This document shows, one piece after another, positions 39,845 through 48,826 of a stretch of DNA of 64,000 nucleotides. The DNA comes from Vibrio sp. 10N (lineage in GTDB: Bacteria; Pseudomonadota; Gammaproteobacteria; Enterobacterales; Vibrionaceae): positions 1,178,001 through 1,242,000 of the forward strand of contig NZ_BTPM01000001.1 of NCBI RefSeq assembly GCF_036245475.1, given 5' to 3'. The translations under genes and the position numbers were made by a program. How positions within the stretch are numbered: the stretch's first letter is position 1; the number at the start of each line of letters is the position of its first letter. The notes under the pieces are model-generated. The model had not been told where the DNA came from, did not search any database, and saw nothing but the letters and a program-made list of their open reading frames with translations.

Positions 39845-40966
39845 TTATGCCTTAATCGCGAGGTCACGATAGGCGCGGCTCATGGTGCGTACATCGTTGT
39901 GTTCGACAACAAAATCTCGCGGTGTAAATAGGTGACGGGTGGCAATCGCTTTTTCTAATGTTGCCAGTAGTGAAAATACCCGTTTGGACTTGGTTGTTAG
40001 CCCTGAGAGAGGGCAGAGTGTTTCGCGCGCAGCACCTACGTCGGTAACGACGACGGGAATATTGCACGCTTGCGCCTCAAGGGGGGATAGTGGGAAACCT
40101 TCGCAACTGGATGGCAAACAGAACACATCCAGCGACTGATAGAAGGTTGGCATATCACTGACTAGCCCTAAAAAGTGGACTCGCTGGCTGATACCCAAAT
40201 GATGGCAAAGCTGCTTTAACTCGTGCTCTAACGGCCCGGCACCAGCAATAGCGAGGTGTGTAGTATTTGGTAAGCGTGAAACCGCTTTGATGAGTGTGGT
40301 ATGAGACTTAACAGGAACCAGTCTGCCAGCAGCACCAATCAGCAGTGCGTCCTCTGGTAGGCCTAAAATGCGTCTCGCTGCTGCTTGATTAGCTGGTACG
40401 AATCGGTTGCAATCGACACCGTTCTTGATCACTTTTGATTCGGTAAATGGAAACAATTCGTTAAGTTGTTTACTCACCTCGTCTGCATCGGCAACCAGTA
40501 TTGGATTAACCAGTTTTAATGCCAGAGTTTCAACACGTCGACGCTTAGTATTTTGCAAGTGCCACATATCATGTTCGGTATGGATACAAGTTGCCACGCG
40601 GCTCAATCGTGCTGCAATGCCACCATAGAGAAGGGGACCAATGTGGTGAGTGTGAACGACATCGGCACTTAGGCGTTTGAGCTCTGTGCTAAGTTGTTTG
40701 ATAAGGGATAACTGTAAGCCTTCGCTTTTATTAAGAAACACTAATTGCTGTTGGTAGTGTCTTAAGATTGACCAGTTTTGGATCGCTTCTTCTCGCGAGC
40801 CCTCTAAACTGATGATGTAGCAGCGTTCATGAGCTGGCGTTTGCTTTAGAAGCTCAATCACCATGGTTTCTAAACCGCCTGGCGCGAGATGCTGGACGAT
40901 ATGCACGGTAGTGAGCGTTGATTTGTTATGCTGAGCCTTGTGGGTGTTGTGCTTAGTCGCCATCAT
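39845..40966 (-). CDS. sypP: Glycosyltransferase, GT4 (SypP-like)
   Basis: 373 residues, GT-B fold. HIVQHLAPGGLETMVIEL is the N-terminal acceptor domain entry. VIKNGVDCNRF, AAGRLVPVKSH and SCEGFPLSPLEAQACNIPVV (E-x7-E motif) mark the nucleotide-sugar-binding half. AAGGAG sits 6 bases before the ATG. It heads its own unit: a clear sigma-54 promoter lies about 80-95 bp upstream, as reported for sypP in V. fischeri. Confidence 0.82.
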   Translation of the reverse strand: MMATKHNTHKAQHNKSTLTTVHIVQHLAPGGLETMVIELLKQTPAHERCYIISLEGSREEAIQNWSILRHYQQQLVFLNKSEGLQLSLIKQLSTELKRLSADVVHTHHIGPLLYGGIAARLSRVATCIHTEHDMWHLQNTKRRRVETLALKLVNPILVADADEVSKQLNELFPFTESKVIKNGVDCNRFVPANQAAARRILGLPEDALLIGAAGRLVPVKSHTTLIKAVSRLPNTTHLAIAGAGPLEHELKQLCHHLGISQRVHFLGLVSDMPTFYQSLDVFCLPSSCEGFPLSPLEAQACNIPVVVTDVGAARETLCPLSGLTTKSKRVFSLLATLEKAIATRHLFTPRDFVVEHNDVRTMSRAYRDLAIKA

Positions 40967-41045
40967 TACAGTCTCCTTACTGATTAGTTGCGCCGTTCTC
41001 GTTGTGATTAAAAGTAACGATGGCAGCAGTAGTTAGTAAGAGAAT

Positions 41046-41061
41046 TGCACTTAGCGTGCCA
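41046..41061 (-). promoter_or_regulatory. Sigma-54 promoter of sypP-Q-R unit
   Basis: Minus-strand CTGGCACGCTAAGTGCA: -24 GG and -12 GC are separated by exactly 10 bp and TGGCACG matches the consensus perfectly. The predicted start is about 70 nt before the sypP ATG. Confidence 0.8.
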
Positions 41062-41099
41062 GAAATAAAAGCTAAATAAATACAATTGGTTAAGCTTAG

Positions 41100-41129
41100 T
41101 TGCATGCCATTTCTCGAAATGACATGCAA
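41100..41129 (+). promoter_or_regulatory. Palindrome with Syp-enhancer-like core
   Basis: TTGCATG...CATGCAA arms surround ATTTCTCGAAAT. It contains TTCTCG-AAA-TGA (41111-41122), similar to the enhancer-like sites before sypA and sypL, about 50 bp upstream of the sigma-54 promoter. It lies just after the sypO stop. Confidence 0.55.
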
Positions 41130-41139
41130 TTTTGAAAAT

Positions 41140-42564
41140 CTAGTAGGTAATTTTAGGAATCGCTGTGATGACGGGCAATTTCGCATCTTCAAGCTGTTGT
41201 CGGCGGCGAATGGTGGTGTCAAACAGCTCAAGAAAAATAGCGGTGCCGATACCCAGAGCGATCCCTGCGACCACACCTATTATGGCAAAGACAATAGCTG
41301 GTAGATTGGTTGAGCTGCTTGGTGTGTAAGGAAGATCAATCACTTTAACGCGCTTGTTTTGCTCAAAGATACCCAATGAGCCAGTGAGCTCTGCCATTTC
41401 ATAGCGTTCTACCAGCTCATCATAGAGCTCTCGCTTTAGTGCTACGTCACGCTGTAAACGCAGCAGTTGCTTTGCATTGCTGCCGTAGCTTTTTGCATTG
41501 GCAGTGAGCTCAGAGATCATTGATTCCAAGCTGGATGTTTCTTGTTTCAGTGACTCATAGCGCCCTCTTACGACTTGAAGGTTTTGTAATTGTGTTATTA
41601 ACAGTGGCTGAAACTCACGACTGCTGCCTGCACCCGCAGCGCTGGCAATGTCCCATAGTTGGTCGGAATCCAGTCCGGTTTGTTCGCTGCTTAACAATAC
41701 CGACCGCTCTTGCTCCAGTCGTTGCAGCTCACGCAGTTTTGCTTGTACAGCGCTGTGAGAGGTTGTGTACTTTGCCTTGAGAAGCGTCAGTTCACTGCGG
41801 ATCTCAATAATTTGTTCCTCTAACCGCCCAACAATCGGGTTAGTCTTCGAAAGCTGTTGGTCTAAAGTACCAAGACTCTTCTCGATACCCGCCAGCTCAG
41901 CTTGCTTCTCAGCCAGTTTTTGTTTGAGTTTCGCCAGACGACTTAGGTTTTCACTTTGCATTTCAGGGGTGGCAGCAGAGTGTGCGTTGTAATACTCCGC
42001 CAGCGCTTGTTCAGCCAGTTCCAGAGCTTGTTTGCGCTTCTCAATATGAATAGTCAGAAACTCGCTAGAGTCACGAATGGACGATCGTTCGGGGGCGAGC
42101 AGCTCTTCAATAAAGTGCACGCTGACTGACTCAAGCAGGGCTTTCATCCCATCGGGGGATGACGCTGAGTGCTCAATCTTAATAAAGTCTTTGCCAAGCT
42201 GACTGACCGTTAAATTGGAGGAAATGTTCGCAATCACAGAGTCTTGCTCGTAGGGACTCATGGTGTCGTTGATTAGATTTAAATCCCGTGCGACGGATTG
42301 AAGGACGTGACGACTATTGAGTAAGGTTTTCAACGCTGATAAACGTTCTTTGAGCATGGTAGATACGGCGATGTCTTCAAGAAATGGATTCATTTTCGCT
42401 GTCTCTTGAATCAACATACTGGTATGCGATTTATACTTTGGTGGCGTCATGGCGCCAATGGTATAGGCGATGACGGGCATCACCAAAATAGGGATGATAA
42501 TCGCATAGCGGCGACGCCACGCCGCAGTTAACATCACCAGTAGGCGTATCTTAAGTTCACTCAT
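41140..42564 (-). CDS. sypO: Polysaccharide chain-length determinant (SypO-like)
   Basis: 474 residues of the Wzz/polysaccharide co-polymerase family. Membrane helix 1 (about 20-40, IIIPILVMPVIAYTIG), a long periplasmic coiled-coil region (about 165-400) and helix 2 (about 425-448, AIVFAIIGVVAGIALGIGTA) preceded by the proline-rich VIDLPYTPSSSTNLP. No cytoplasmic kinase domain is fused. It overlaps the previous gene by 4 bp (ATGA). It sets polymer length together with the ATPase encoded upstream. Confidence 0.88.
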   Translation of the reverse strand: MSELKIRLLVMLTAAWRRRYAIIIPILVMPVIAYTIGAMTPPKYKSHTSMLIQETAKMNPFLEDIAVSTMLKERLSALKTLLNSRHVLQSVARDLNLINDTMSPYEQDSVIANISSNLTVSQLGKDFIKIEHSASSPDGMKALLESVSVHFIEELLAPERSSIRDSSEFLTIHIEKRKQALELAEQALAEYYNAHSAATPEMQSENLSRLAKLKQKLAEKQAELAGIEKSLGTLDQQLSKTNPIVGRLEEQIIEIRSELTLLKAKYTTSHSAVQAKLRELQRLEQERSVLLSSEQTGLDSDQLWDIASAAGAGSSREFQPLLITQLQNLQVVRGRYESLKQETSSLESMISELTANAKSYGSNAKQLLRLQRDVALKRELYDELVERYEMAELTGSLGIFEQNKRVKVIDLPYTPSSSTNLPAIVFAIIGVVAGIALGIGTAIFLELFDTTIRRRQQLEDAKLPVITAIPKITY

Positions 42565-43682
42565 AGTGCCTCCAAGTACAGCTCTAAGGTACTCGCCCTG
42601 TTATCCCAGCTTTCGTTGTCGACTAACCCTTTTGGTAAAATTTTGCTCTCCTGAGCAATGCGGTTAAGTGCTACAACCATAGTATCAGCATCACTGATGA
42701 CGTTGACATGTTGACGATAGCCTGACAGGGCGGGAAAGTCGGTACTCACCACAGGTCGTCTTGCCGCCAAATACTCTTTGAGCTTTAGCGGGTTGCAGGC
42801 CTTAATCTGCTCATTGAGAACGAAGGGTAGAAGGCTAACGGTCCAGTGCTGACTATAGCGAGGAAGTTCGTGGTGCGGCTTAGGCCCCAAATAAAACACG
42901 TTGTCTGCAGCGGTTATTGGTAGTCGACTTAGCTCAAGTTGACCAATGAATACAAAATCCCAGTTTGGCAGTGCCGCGATTGTTTGATTAAGCAACTCGT
43001 AATCGAGCCAATTCGAAAGGCTTCCGTAAAAACCTGCAATAGGTCTGCCGCGATCGGGGAGGTCGGTCGCGCGCGGAGCTGGTGTAGAGAATTGCTTGCT
43101 GTCTACGCCGTGACTAAGTAGACGCGTCTTATGGCTAGGAAATCGAGCACAGAGTTTTTCGCTGGCAGTGATGACTAAATCCGCTTGGGCGACTAAGCCT
43201 TTTTCGTGGTCGAGGACGGTCGCGTGATCGACTCCGGCTAATGCACCAAAATCGTCACCGCAGTAATACACGACAGAACGCTGTTCGAGCAGTGCGCATA
43301 CGTCCGCAGCTGTTGGCAGCGAGGTCCACACAATCGGATCGTTGAGATTGAGTTCATCAATCATTGGCCTTAGTTGGTAGGCCATCGCTTTTGCCGCCAG
43401 TTTTCGACTCCAAGTCGCGCGAGGTGCTGGCAGGGTGTGAATATTTGCAATCGTCATAGAGGGCGGATGTTCTACTCGGTGTGATTGAAAGTGTTCTGCT
43501 TTTCCTTTGCCGAGTATTTTGCCTAGCGCACGCTTGAAGTCATTGGTGTTCAGGCGGGGCTGTCGCAGTCCGATAGAATTGATCCAAAGTACTTTTCTTT
43601 TTGTCGCTAAACGCTTTACTAGGTGCTGCGTGCTTGACGGCAACGCTCCGTAATCTTCACCAAAAACAATCAGGTCTCGCAT
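42561..43682 (-). CDS. sypN: Glycosyltransferase (SypN-like)
   Basis: 373 residues; GT-B enzyme resembling TuaH/GT1-GT4 proteins. DLIVFGEDYGALPSSTQHL opens the acceptor domain, VVYYCGDDFGALAG is a conserved feature of this subgroup, and NPLKLKEYLAARRPVVSTD is the donor-binding C-terminal motif. The ATG at 43682 has AGAGG 8 bases upstream; another ATG lies two codons earlier. Four-base overlap with the chain-length gene implies coupling. Confidence 0.78.
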   Translation of the reverse strand: MRDLIVFGEDYGALPSSTQHLVKRLATKRKVLWINSIGLRQPRLNTNDFKRALGKILGKGKAEHFQSHRVEHPPSMTIANIHTLPAPRATWSRKLAAKAMAYQLRPMIDELNLNDPIVWTSLPTAADVCALLEQRSVVYYCGDDFGALAGVDHATVLDHEKGLVAQADLVITASEKLCARFPSHKTRLLSHGVDSKQFSTPAPRATDLPDRGRPIAGFYGSLSNWLDYELLNQTIAALPNWDFVFIGQLELSRLPITAADNVFYLGPKPHHELPRYSQHWTVSLLPFVLNEQIKACNPLKLKEYLAARRPVVSTDFPALSGYRQHVNVISDADTMVVALNRIAQESKILPKGLVDNESWDNRASTLELYLEAL

Positions 43683-43694
43683 AGCCATGTCCTC

Positions 43695-44423
43695 TTATTG
43701 AGTGATCTTTTTAACCACTTTGGCGGGCGAACCCGCGGCGATGACATTAGCCGGTAAGTCGTGCGTTACCACGCTGCCAGCCGCGACTATAGTACCTTGA
43801 CCAATGGTGACACCCGGCTGAACGGTGACGCCAGTGGCTAGCCATACGTCACGCTCTAAAACGATATCACCTAATCTGTGGTCTTCATCAGGCGCGCCAA
43901 GCGCGCGCTGCTCAGCATTTAACGGGTGACCAGAGTAGCCAAAGAGCTGGCATCGCCCCGCAAGACGCACGTTATCTTGAATTTCGACTTTTCCTGCCAC
44001 TGCGATGGACACTTGCCAGCCAATATCAACATTACTACCGACTTTGAGCGTTGGGGTTACATTGGGATCTGGGTGCGGTGTAGTACGACCACTTAATGTT
44101 GTGTGGCCAGATATGCGGCATTCGTTGCCGAGTTCAATTTTGAGTGGACCGGTGACCAAGGGCAGACCACTGTATAAGTAAAGTGAGTGACCACAGCTTG
44201 CGAGACGTCCTTTGAACGCAGGCGTATAAATAAACAGTCGAGTAAGAGTATCGAAGCCAGCTTTTATGGTGGTGATGAGTCGATACATCAACTTGTTATA
44301 GATGCTAGGTGTCGGAATGCCCATCGCACGCGCTCTTTTTAACATCACAAATAGCTGTCGCATTTTTGGGTTTGGATGGCTGCGTAGCCAGGTTTTAAAA
44401 TCAAATGAAGTTGCAGTGGCCAT
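43695..44423 (-). CDS. sypM: Hexapeptide-repeat acyltransferase (SypM-like)
   Basis: 242 residues. The C-terminal left-handed beta-helix (about 95-240) shows imperfect hexapeptide repeats (IELGNECRISGHTT, LKVGSNVDIGWQV, VWLATGVTVQPGVTIGQGTI) and the family ending VIAAGSPAKVVKKI. It probably acetylates a sugar of the polymer. The ATG at 44423 is chosen for AAGGA 8 bases upstream. No convincing sigma-54 promoter precedes it, so it likely belongs to the sypL unit. Confidence 0.8.
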   Translation of the reverse strand: MATATSFDFKTWLRSHPNPKMRQLFVMLKRARAMGIPTPSIYNKLMYRLITTIKAGFDTLTRLFIYTPAFKGRLASCGHSLYLYSGLPLVTGPLKIELGNECRISGHTTLSGRTTPHPDPNVTPTLKVGSNVDIGWQVSIAVAGKVEIQDNVRLAGRCQLFGYSGHPLNAEQRALGAPDEDHRLGDIVLERDVWLATGVTVQPGVTIGQGTIVAAGSVVTHDLPANVIAAGSPAKVVKKITQ

Positions 44424-44534
44424 AGTCGTGTTCCTTTTGCATTCCAAGGCTGGGTGAGATACCGCCAGTTCCAAGTGGTTACGTTAAGCAATTCAAGAAC
44501 TGAGCCAGAATTAATGTTCTTTTAAAACAGTGGC

Positions 44535-45944
44535 TTATTGTTTGTCTTGTTGTGGGTTTGCTGATTTCTCAAATTGAGAAGCGATTTGTGAAACGGCAAT
44601 CGTAAGGGCGGCAAGAATGTAGATAGGCCAGACAAACCCTTGGGTTAAGAAGGTGCCTGATACAAAGGTGCCAACAAGGCCGCTATAGACCGCCATCGCC
44701 ATAGAGCGAAGGTAAGGAGGGATATCTTTGTTGCCATCTAGGTTTTTGAGGGTATGCCTGGCGCATTTTATTAAACTGACGATAAACAGCAGAAATACCG
44801 CTAAACCAAGAAACCCAGACTCAGCGAGCACGCCAAACCAAGTACTGTGTACTGCGTGGTTCAACCCATCCCAGTGAGGGCTGTAAAAGAAGTAGTTGTA
44901 GTAAAAATTGTCCAGCCCGACCCCAAAAAGGGGGTTATCGAGTGCCATTTTGAAGGCTGCTTCCCATGCATAAACTCGTCCCATGGCCGACTCATCAATA
45001 CCCGATTCGGCAGCGCCACCTGAAGAACGGCTAGAAATCCCGGCCACCACATACAGCACGGCCGCACCAATGATACCTAGCGAGAAGAATAAGGTTTTCG
45101 ATTGGATAAACCGCCAGCCAAATACGCCAAACACCGCGAGAGAGCCTAGCAAACCCCCACGGCTTTGGGTGGCTAGAACTGCGAAAAAAAGGAGAATGGA
45201 GGTGCCTGCTGCGAGCAATCGCATTGGAATCCCGACTCCGCGCGTGGTTGCGGTGGCAACAGTAAACGCTAGGGGAAACATGAGTACAAGTGCCAGATCG
45301 TTAGGGTCGCCTAACATGGAGCCAAAGCTGCGTCCGATAGTGACACGTGAACCTTCCACCAATCCAATACCATTGATCGAATTGAAAATTGCCTTGCAGC
45401 CGACAATGAGACCGGCGATAACGATGGCAAAAGAAAAACGAGACAACTCTTTTGATGATGTGATTAGCCAAGAGACCGCTAATGTCATGATAATGATCTT
45501 AACGTAATTGCCAGTAAACATTGAGATGGCCACCCCCTTATTTGAGGCAAGGGGGATCCCGACAATCACCAGCCCCCAAAACACCAATAACCAAAAATAC
45601 GTGGGGTGCCAGTAAAGCTTAATTTTCTGACTGAAGACCGTATGCCAAATAAGAGCGGCTAACGCTCCTGCTGACAGCATCAAAGGGATTTTTAGAGGAT
45701 AGAGCACGGGGAAAACTTCATGAATTCTAAAGAAGGAAAAGACGATAAATAGAGTCACCAGCCAAAACGTTTGACTAAGAACCACTAAAATCCCGATGGG
45801 TAGCAACGCAATCACCAGCCCAATAACAGGGTGGGGAACCAGCATCCAGGCCGCACCGACGAACCCACACAGCACTAAACTCAGTACGATATGGTTACTG
45901 TGTTTAGTTTGGCTGAGTGAAGGTTGACTCGTTAAGTGCGTCAT
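44535..45944 (-). CDS. sypL: O-antigen ligase / Wzy-type membrane protein (SypL-like)
   Basis: 469 residues, about 11-12 helices. The Wzy_C signature lies in the large periplasmic loop: LATQSRGGLLGSL followed by NPLFGVGLDNFYYNYF and HAVHSTWFGVLAESGFLG. The family polymerises or ligates lipid-linked repeat units. It starts a transcription unit: a perfect sigma-54 promoter lies about 40 bp upstream of the ATG. Confidence 0.84.
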   Translation of the reverse strand: MTHLTSQPSLSQTKHSNHIVLSLVLCGFVGAAWMLVPHPVIGLVIALLPIGILVVLSQTFWLVTLFIVFSFFRIHEVFPVLYPLKIPLMLSAGALAALIWHTVFSQKIKLYWHPTYFWLLVFWGLVIVGIPLASNKGVAISMFTGNYVKIIIMTLAVSWLITSSKELSRFSFAIVIAGLIVGCKAIFNSINGIGLVEGSRVTIGRSFGSMLGDPNDLALVLMFPLAFTVATATTRGVGIPMRLLAAGTSILLFFAVLATQSRGGLLGSLAVFGVFGWRFIQSKTLFFSLGIIGAAVLYVVAGISSRSSGGAAESGIDESAMGRVYAWEAAFKMALDNPLFGVGLDNFYYNYFFYSPHWDGLNHAVHSTWFGVLAESGFLGLAVFLLFIVSLIKCARHTLKNLDGNKDIPPYLRSMAMAVYSGLVGTFVSGTFLTQGFVWPIYILAALTIAVSQIASQFEKSANPQQDKQ

Positions 45945-45982
45945 GATTACCTGTCATAGTGGGCATCCTTGGTAATGACTAC

Positions 45983-45998
45983 GCAAATAGAGTGCCAA
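45983..45998 (-). promoter_or_regulatory. Sigma-54 promoter of sypL-M-N-O unit
   Basis: Minus-strand TTGGCACTCTATTTGC: full TGGCAC-N5-TTGC match with a 10-bp GG-GC interval. The leader would be about 27 nt. Confidence 0.85.
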
Positions 45999-46079
45999 AG
46001 AGACAAATACCGCCAGCCCCTTTGTCTGTAAGGGCTTAGCGTGGCATTGGGCAGAGTGACGACTAACGACTGGTCGCGT

Positions 46080-46096
46080 TTCTCATTATGGGAATC
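46080..46096 (+). promoter_or_regulatory. Syp-enhancer-like site upstream of sypL
   Basis: TTCTCA-TTA-TGGGAATC, about 85 bp upstream of the sigma-54 promoter, in the same orientation as the sites before sypA and sypP. Candidate binding site for the sigma-54 activator encoded at 47185-48696. Confidence 0.5.
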
Positions 46097-46133
46097 AAAT
46101 TGAATGGCATAGTAAGCCGCTGAAAAGTGGCGC

Positions 46134-47180
46134 TTATGGTGTTTCGTTTGCGTTGCTAAGACCATACACGCCGAGCATCGTTGGAATCACCACATCGGTG
46201 GAGTAATTGAGTTCGATGGTTTGCTGGGCGTGATACTTGATTTGCGAGCGTTTGGCTTCCGAGAGGGAGAACCAGGAGCCTAGAATGGTGATCATCTCTT
46301 CTCTTGATGACGCGATCCAGCCGTTGCTACCGGTATCGATGACGCTGGGGAGCTCTCCAAGTTCAAAGCTTACCACCGGAATACCTCGTGACATGGCTTC
46401 GAGAGCCGCCATTGGAAGTCCTTCATAGCGAGAGGTGATCAGTAATAAGTCGACATTTTGCCATACGCTATTCATGTCGGACTGGTGGCCGTGGAAATGG
46501 ACATTGTCAGAGGCCATCTCTTTCAATAGCGATTCCATTGGACCCGAGCCATAGATATCAAAAGTATGGTTTGGAAAGTGAGTGGCCATCTCAATAAAGG
46601 TATCCGGTCCTTTCTCTTCACTTAATCTACCGACAAAGGCTACGTTGCGCGCGGAGAGTGAGACGAGAGAGGCTTTCGGGACGAAGTTTTTAACCAGTAT
46701 GCTGTTATATGGAAGCTTAGACTGGATAGTGCGACTGACGCAGATCCGCTGCTCACTAAGGAACGCACTGAATCTATCGAGAGCATCATAAAATTTGACG
46801 CGACCTTTTGGCGTTTCGCCAGCGTGAAAGCTAGAGACAATACGGATTGAGTCGGTGTAGCCAAGAAGGCGGGTGACTCGCGCTAAGAGGCTGCCTTTGT
46901 AACCATGAGTGTGAATGACGGCAGGGCGTTGGTTGTGCGCAGCGCTAGATATGGCCTCTTTTAGACGTAGAAGTGGGTGGATGTTGGGATAGTCACGGCT
47001 TAGTGTCATCGTCGCGATTGAACACTGGTTCAGCGCAGTTTCAAGCGGCGGCGTCGGATGGTATTCGTTAGAAAAAACCACTTTCACCTGGCAGTTATGG
47101 GCTAGTAATCCTTTGGCCAGTTCCAAGACATGGGTCTCTATGCCGCCAAATGAGCGGCTATCGAGCAGCAACCAAATCAT
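46134..47180 (-). CDS. sypH: Glycosyltransferase, GT4 (SypH-like)
   Basis: 348 residues from MIWLLLDSRSFGGIETHVLE. GT-B fold: IHTHGYKGSLLARV, VAFVGRLSEEKGPDTFIEMA and SRYEGLPMAALEAMSRGIPV (E-x7-E). The start is set where the protein resembles other GT4 enzymes; a longer open frame would run 100 bp back into the sypG gene. It follows sypG by 4 bp and is probably the last gene of the sypA unit. Confidence 0.82.
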   Translation of the reverse strand: MIWLLLDSRSFGGIETHVLELAKGLLAHNCQVKVVFSNEYHPTPPLETALNQCSIATMTLSRDYPNIHPLLRLKEAISSAAHNQRPAVIHTHGYKGSLLARVTRLLGYTDSIRIVSSFHAGETPKGRVKFYDALDRFSAFLSEQRICVSRTIQSKLPYNSILVKNFVPKASLVSLSARNVAFVGRLSEEKGPDTFIEMATHFPNHTFDIYGSGPMESLLKEMASDNVHFHGHQSDMNSVWQNVDLLLITSRYEGLPMAALEAMSRGIPVVSFELGELPSVIDTGSNGWIASSREEMITILGSWFSLSEAKRSQIKYHAQQTIELNYSTDVVIPTMLGVYGLSNANETP

Positions 47181-47184
47181 CGGG

Positions 47185-48696
47185 TTAAGAGGCACTGTCT
47201 TCGGCTTCCCAAGCTTGTTTCTTACGATAGACGGTGGATGGGCTGAGTTCCAATAGAACCGCTGCATTAAGCACATTGCCATCGCAATAATCGATCGCTT
47301 GTTGAATGGCTTCGCGCTCTATTTGCCACATAGGGCGAATGGTCACTGATTGGCCGCTTGTTGACTCCATCGATACTGATGGAGGTGGATTGACATTGTC
47401 CGTGGGCATCGACGATGCGGGAAGTTCTGGCGTCACTTCAGCGCCCGTAATGGTGGGAGAATGAGTTTCCTGTACGACCGATAGCACGCTTTTAGACACA
47501 GGTGTTGCGGGAGATGTTGTGGTTGTGGATGCCATTACTTCGGGTGGTAAATGGGGAACACCAAGTGATTTCTCATCATTAAGCACCACGATATTGCGGA
47601 TGATATTCTGCAACTGACGCACGTTACCAGGCCAAGTATAACGCTTTAGGTAGCGTTGAGCGTCTTTAGAGATGGTTTCAAATCGGCGTCCATCTTGTTT
47701 AGAGTAGATCCGCAGAAAGTGCTCAGCAAGTGTGACAATGTCACGGTCGCGCTCGCGAAGTGGTGGCATGTGGATGGGGACAACGTGCACTCGATAGTAG
47801 AGATCTTCTCTAAAGCGACCTTCTTGTACCTCTAACAGTGGGTCGCGGTTGGTTGCGCAGATAATACGGACATCCACTTTTTGTTCCTTCGTGGCGCCAA
47901 GTGGAGTAAAGGTGCCGGTTTGCAGAAAACGCAGCAGCTTTTTCTGCATCTCTAAGTCCATTTCACACAATTCGTCGAGGAATAGTGTGCCGCCATCGGC
48001 AAGAGACGCAGCCCCTTTTCGGTCGGTCGCTGCACCAGTAAACGCCCCTTTAACATGGCCAAACACTTCACTTTCCATCAAGTCTTTGGGGATCGCGCCG
48101 CAGTTGATGGCAATAAAGGCGTTGTCTTTTCGGTTACTTTCATTGTGAATGGCATTGGCACAGACTTCTTTACCGGTACCACTTTCGCCAATAATGAACA
48201 CACTGGCATTGGTGTTTGACACCGCATCAATGACTTTGTATACCCCCTGCATCGGGATGCTCGCACCGATAAAGTCATGAAAACGCTCGCGATCCATTTT
48301 TTGCTGAATATCGTCCAGCATGGTTTCGAGTTCAGCCTGTTTAAGGTGGATTTGAATGGAGGTTTTGAGTCTGTCGGCGCGGATTGGTTTTTCTAGAAAG
48401 TCTTTAGCGCCTTTTTGTATCAGCTTAACGGCGGTATCTACGCTGCCGTGTGCGGTGACAACGACAACGGGAATGCTGATGTTTTTCTCCTCAAGCCATT
48501 CCAAAATGTCTTCGCCTTGCATGTCGGGAAGCTGAAGGTCGAGGATAATAAGAGAAGGGATCGTGCGTTCAAGTATGCGCTTTGCTTCACCGCCCGTTGC
48601 GGCATGAAGCAGGTCAAACGGCTCATTCTTTAAGTATTGCTTGTAGAGAACGGCGAGAGAAGACGAGTCCTCTACCAAGAGTACCTTGGGTGTCAT
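47185..48696 (-). CDS. sypG: Sigma-54-dependent response regulator (SypG-like)
   Basis: 503 residues. The receiver (about 1-120) has phospho-aspartate D53 in IILDLQLPD, the same number as the key residue of V. fischeri SypG. The AAA+ domain (about 145-385) has Walker A GESGTGKE, the sigma-54 contact loop GAFTGA, Walker B GGTLFLDE and the arginine-finger region RFREDLYYR. A Thr/Ser/Pro-rich linker (about 390-450) leads to a Fis-type helix-turn-helix (DYCDGNVLNAAVLLELSPST). It should activate the four sigma-54 promoters of this locus. No partner kinase is adjacent. AAAGGA lies 8 bases before the ATG. Confidence 0.92.
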   Translation of the reverse strand: MTPKVLLVEDSSSLAVLYKQYLKNEPFDLLHAATGGEAKRILERTIPSLIILDLQLPDMQGEDILEWLEEKNISIPVVVVTAHGSVDTAVKLIQKGAKDFLEKPIRADRLKTSIQIHLKQAELETMLDDIQQKMDRERFHDFIGASIPMQGVYKVIDAVSNTNASVFIIGESGTGKEVCANAIHNESNRKDNAFIAINCGAIPKDLMESEVFGHVKGAFTGAATDRKGAASLADGGTLFLDELCEMDLEMQKKLLRFLQTGTFTPLGATKEQKVDVRIICATNRDPLLEVQEGRFREDLYYRVHVVPIHMPPLRERDRDIVTLAEHFLRIYSKQDGRRFETISKDAQRYLKRYTWPGNVRQLQNIIRNIVVLNDEKSLGVPHLPPEVMASTTTTSPATPVSKSVLSVVQETHSPTITGAEVTPELPASSMPTDNVNPPPSVSMESTSGQSVTIRPMWQIEREAIQQAIDYCDGNVLNAAVLLELSPSTVYRKKQAWEAEDSAS

Positions 48697-48826
48697 ACTT
48701 ACAATCCTTTGCTTTATTCGACGTTGTTCTTTTAATGATAGTACAGATTGTCAATTTGCAACAAAGTATCGCCTGTTAAGGTACTGAATAATAACAATTT
48801 GACAAGGAACCTCTCAAAATGAGGAC

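Noticed and set aside
40977-41105. 42-residue minus-strand peptide with one hydrophobic segment, between sypO and sypP
   Set aside because: The reading frame lies over the palindrome and the sigma-54 promoter of sypP, so transcription from that promoter would skip its start. Weak ribosome site.
44491-44507. Possible fifth sigma-54 promoter before sypM (CTGGCTCAGTTCTTGAA)
   Set aside because: The -12 element has GA instead of the nearly invariant GC, and no enhancer-like motif lies upstream.
44983-45507. 174-residue plus-strand frame opposite the ligase gene
   Set aside because: Antisense shadow of a transmembrane protein; no ribosome site or domain.
45947-46165. 72-residue open frame between sypH and sypL
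   Set aside because: It covers the sypL sigma-54 promoter and enhancer-like site and overlaps the end of sypH; composition is not protein-like.
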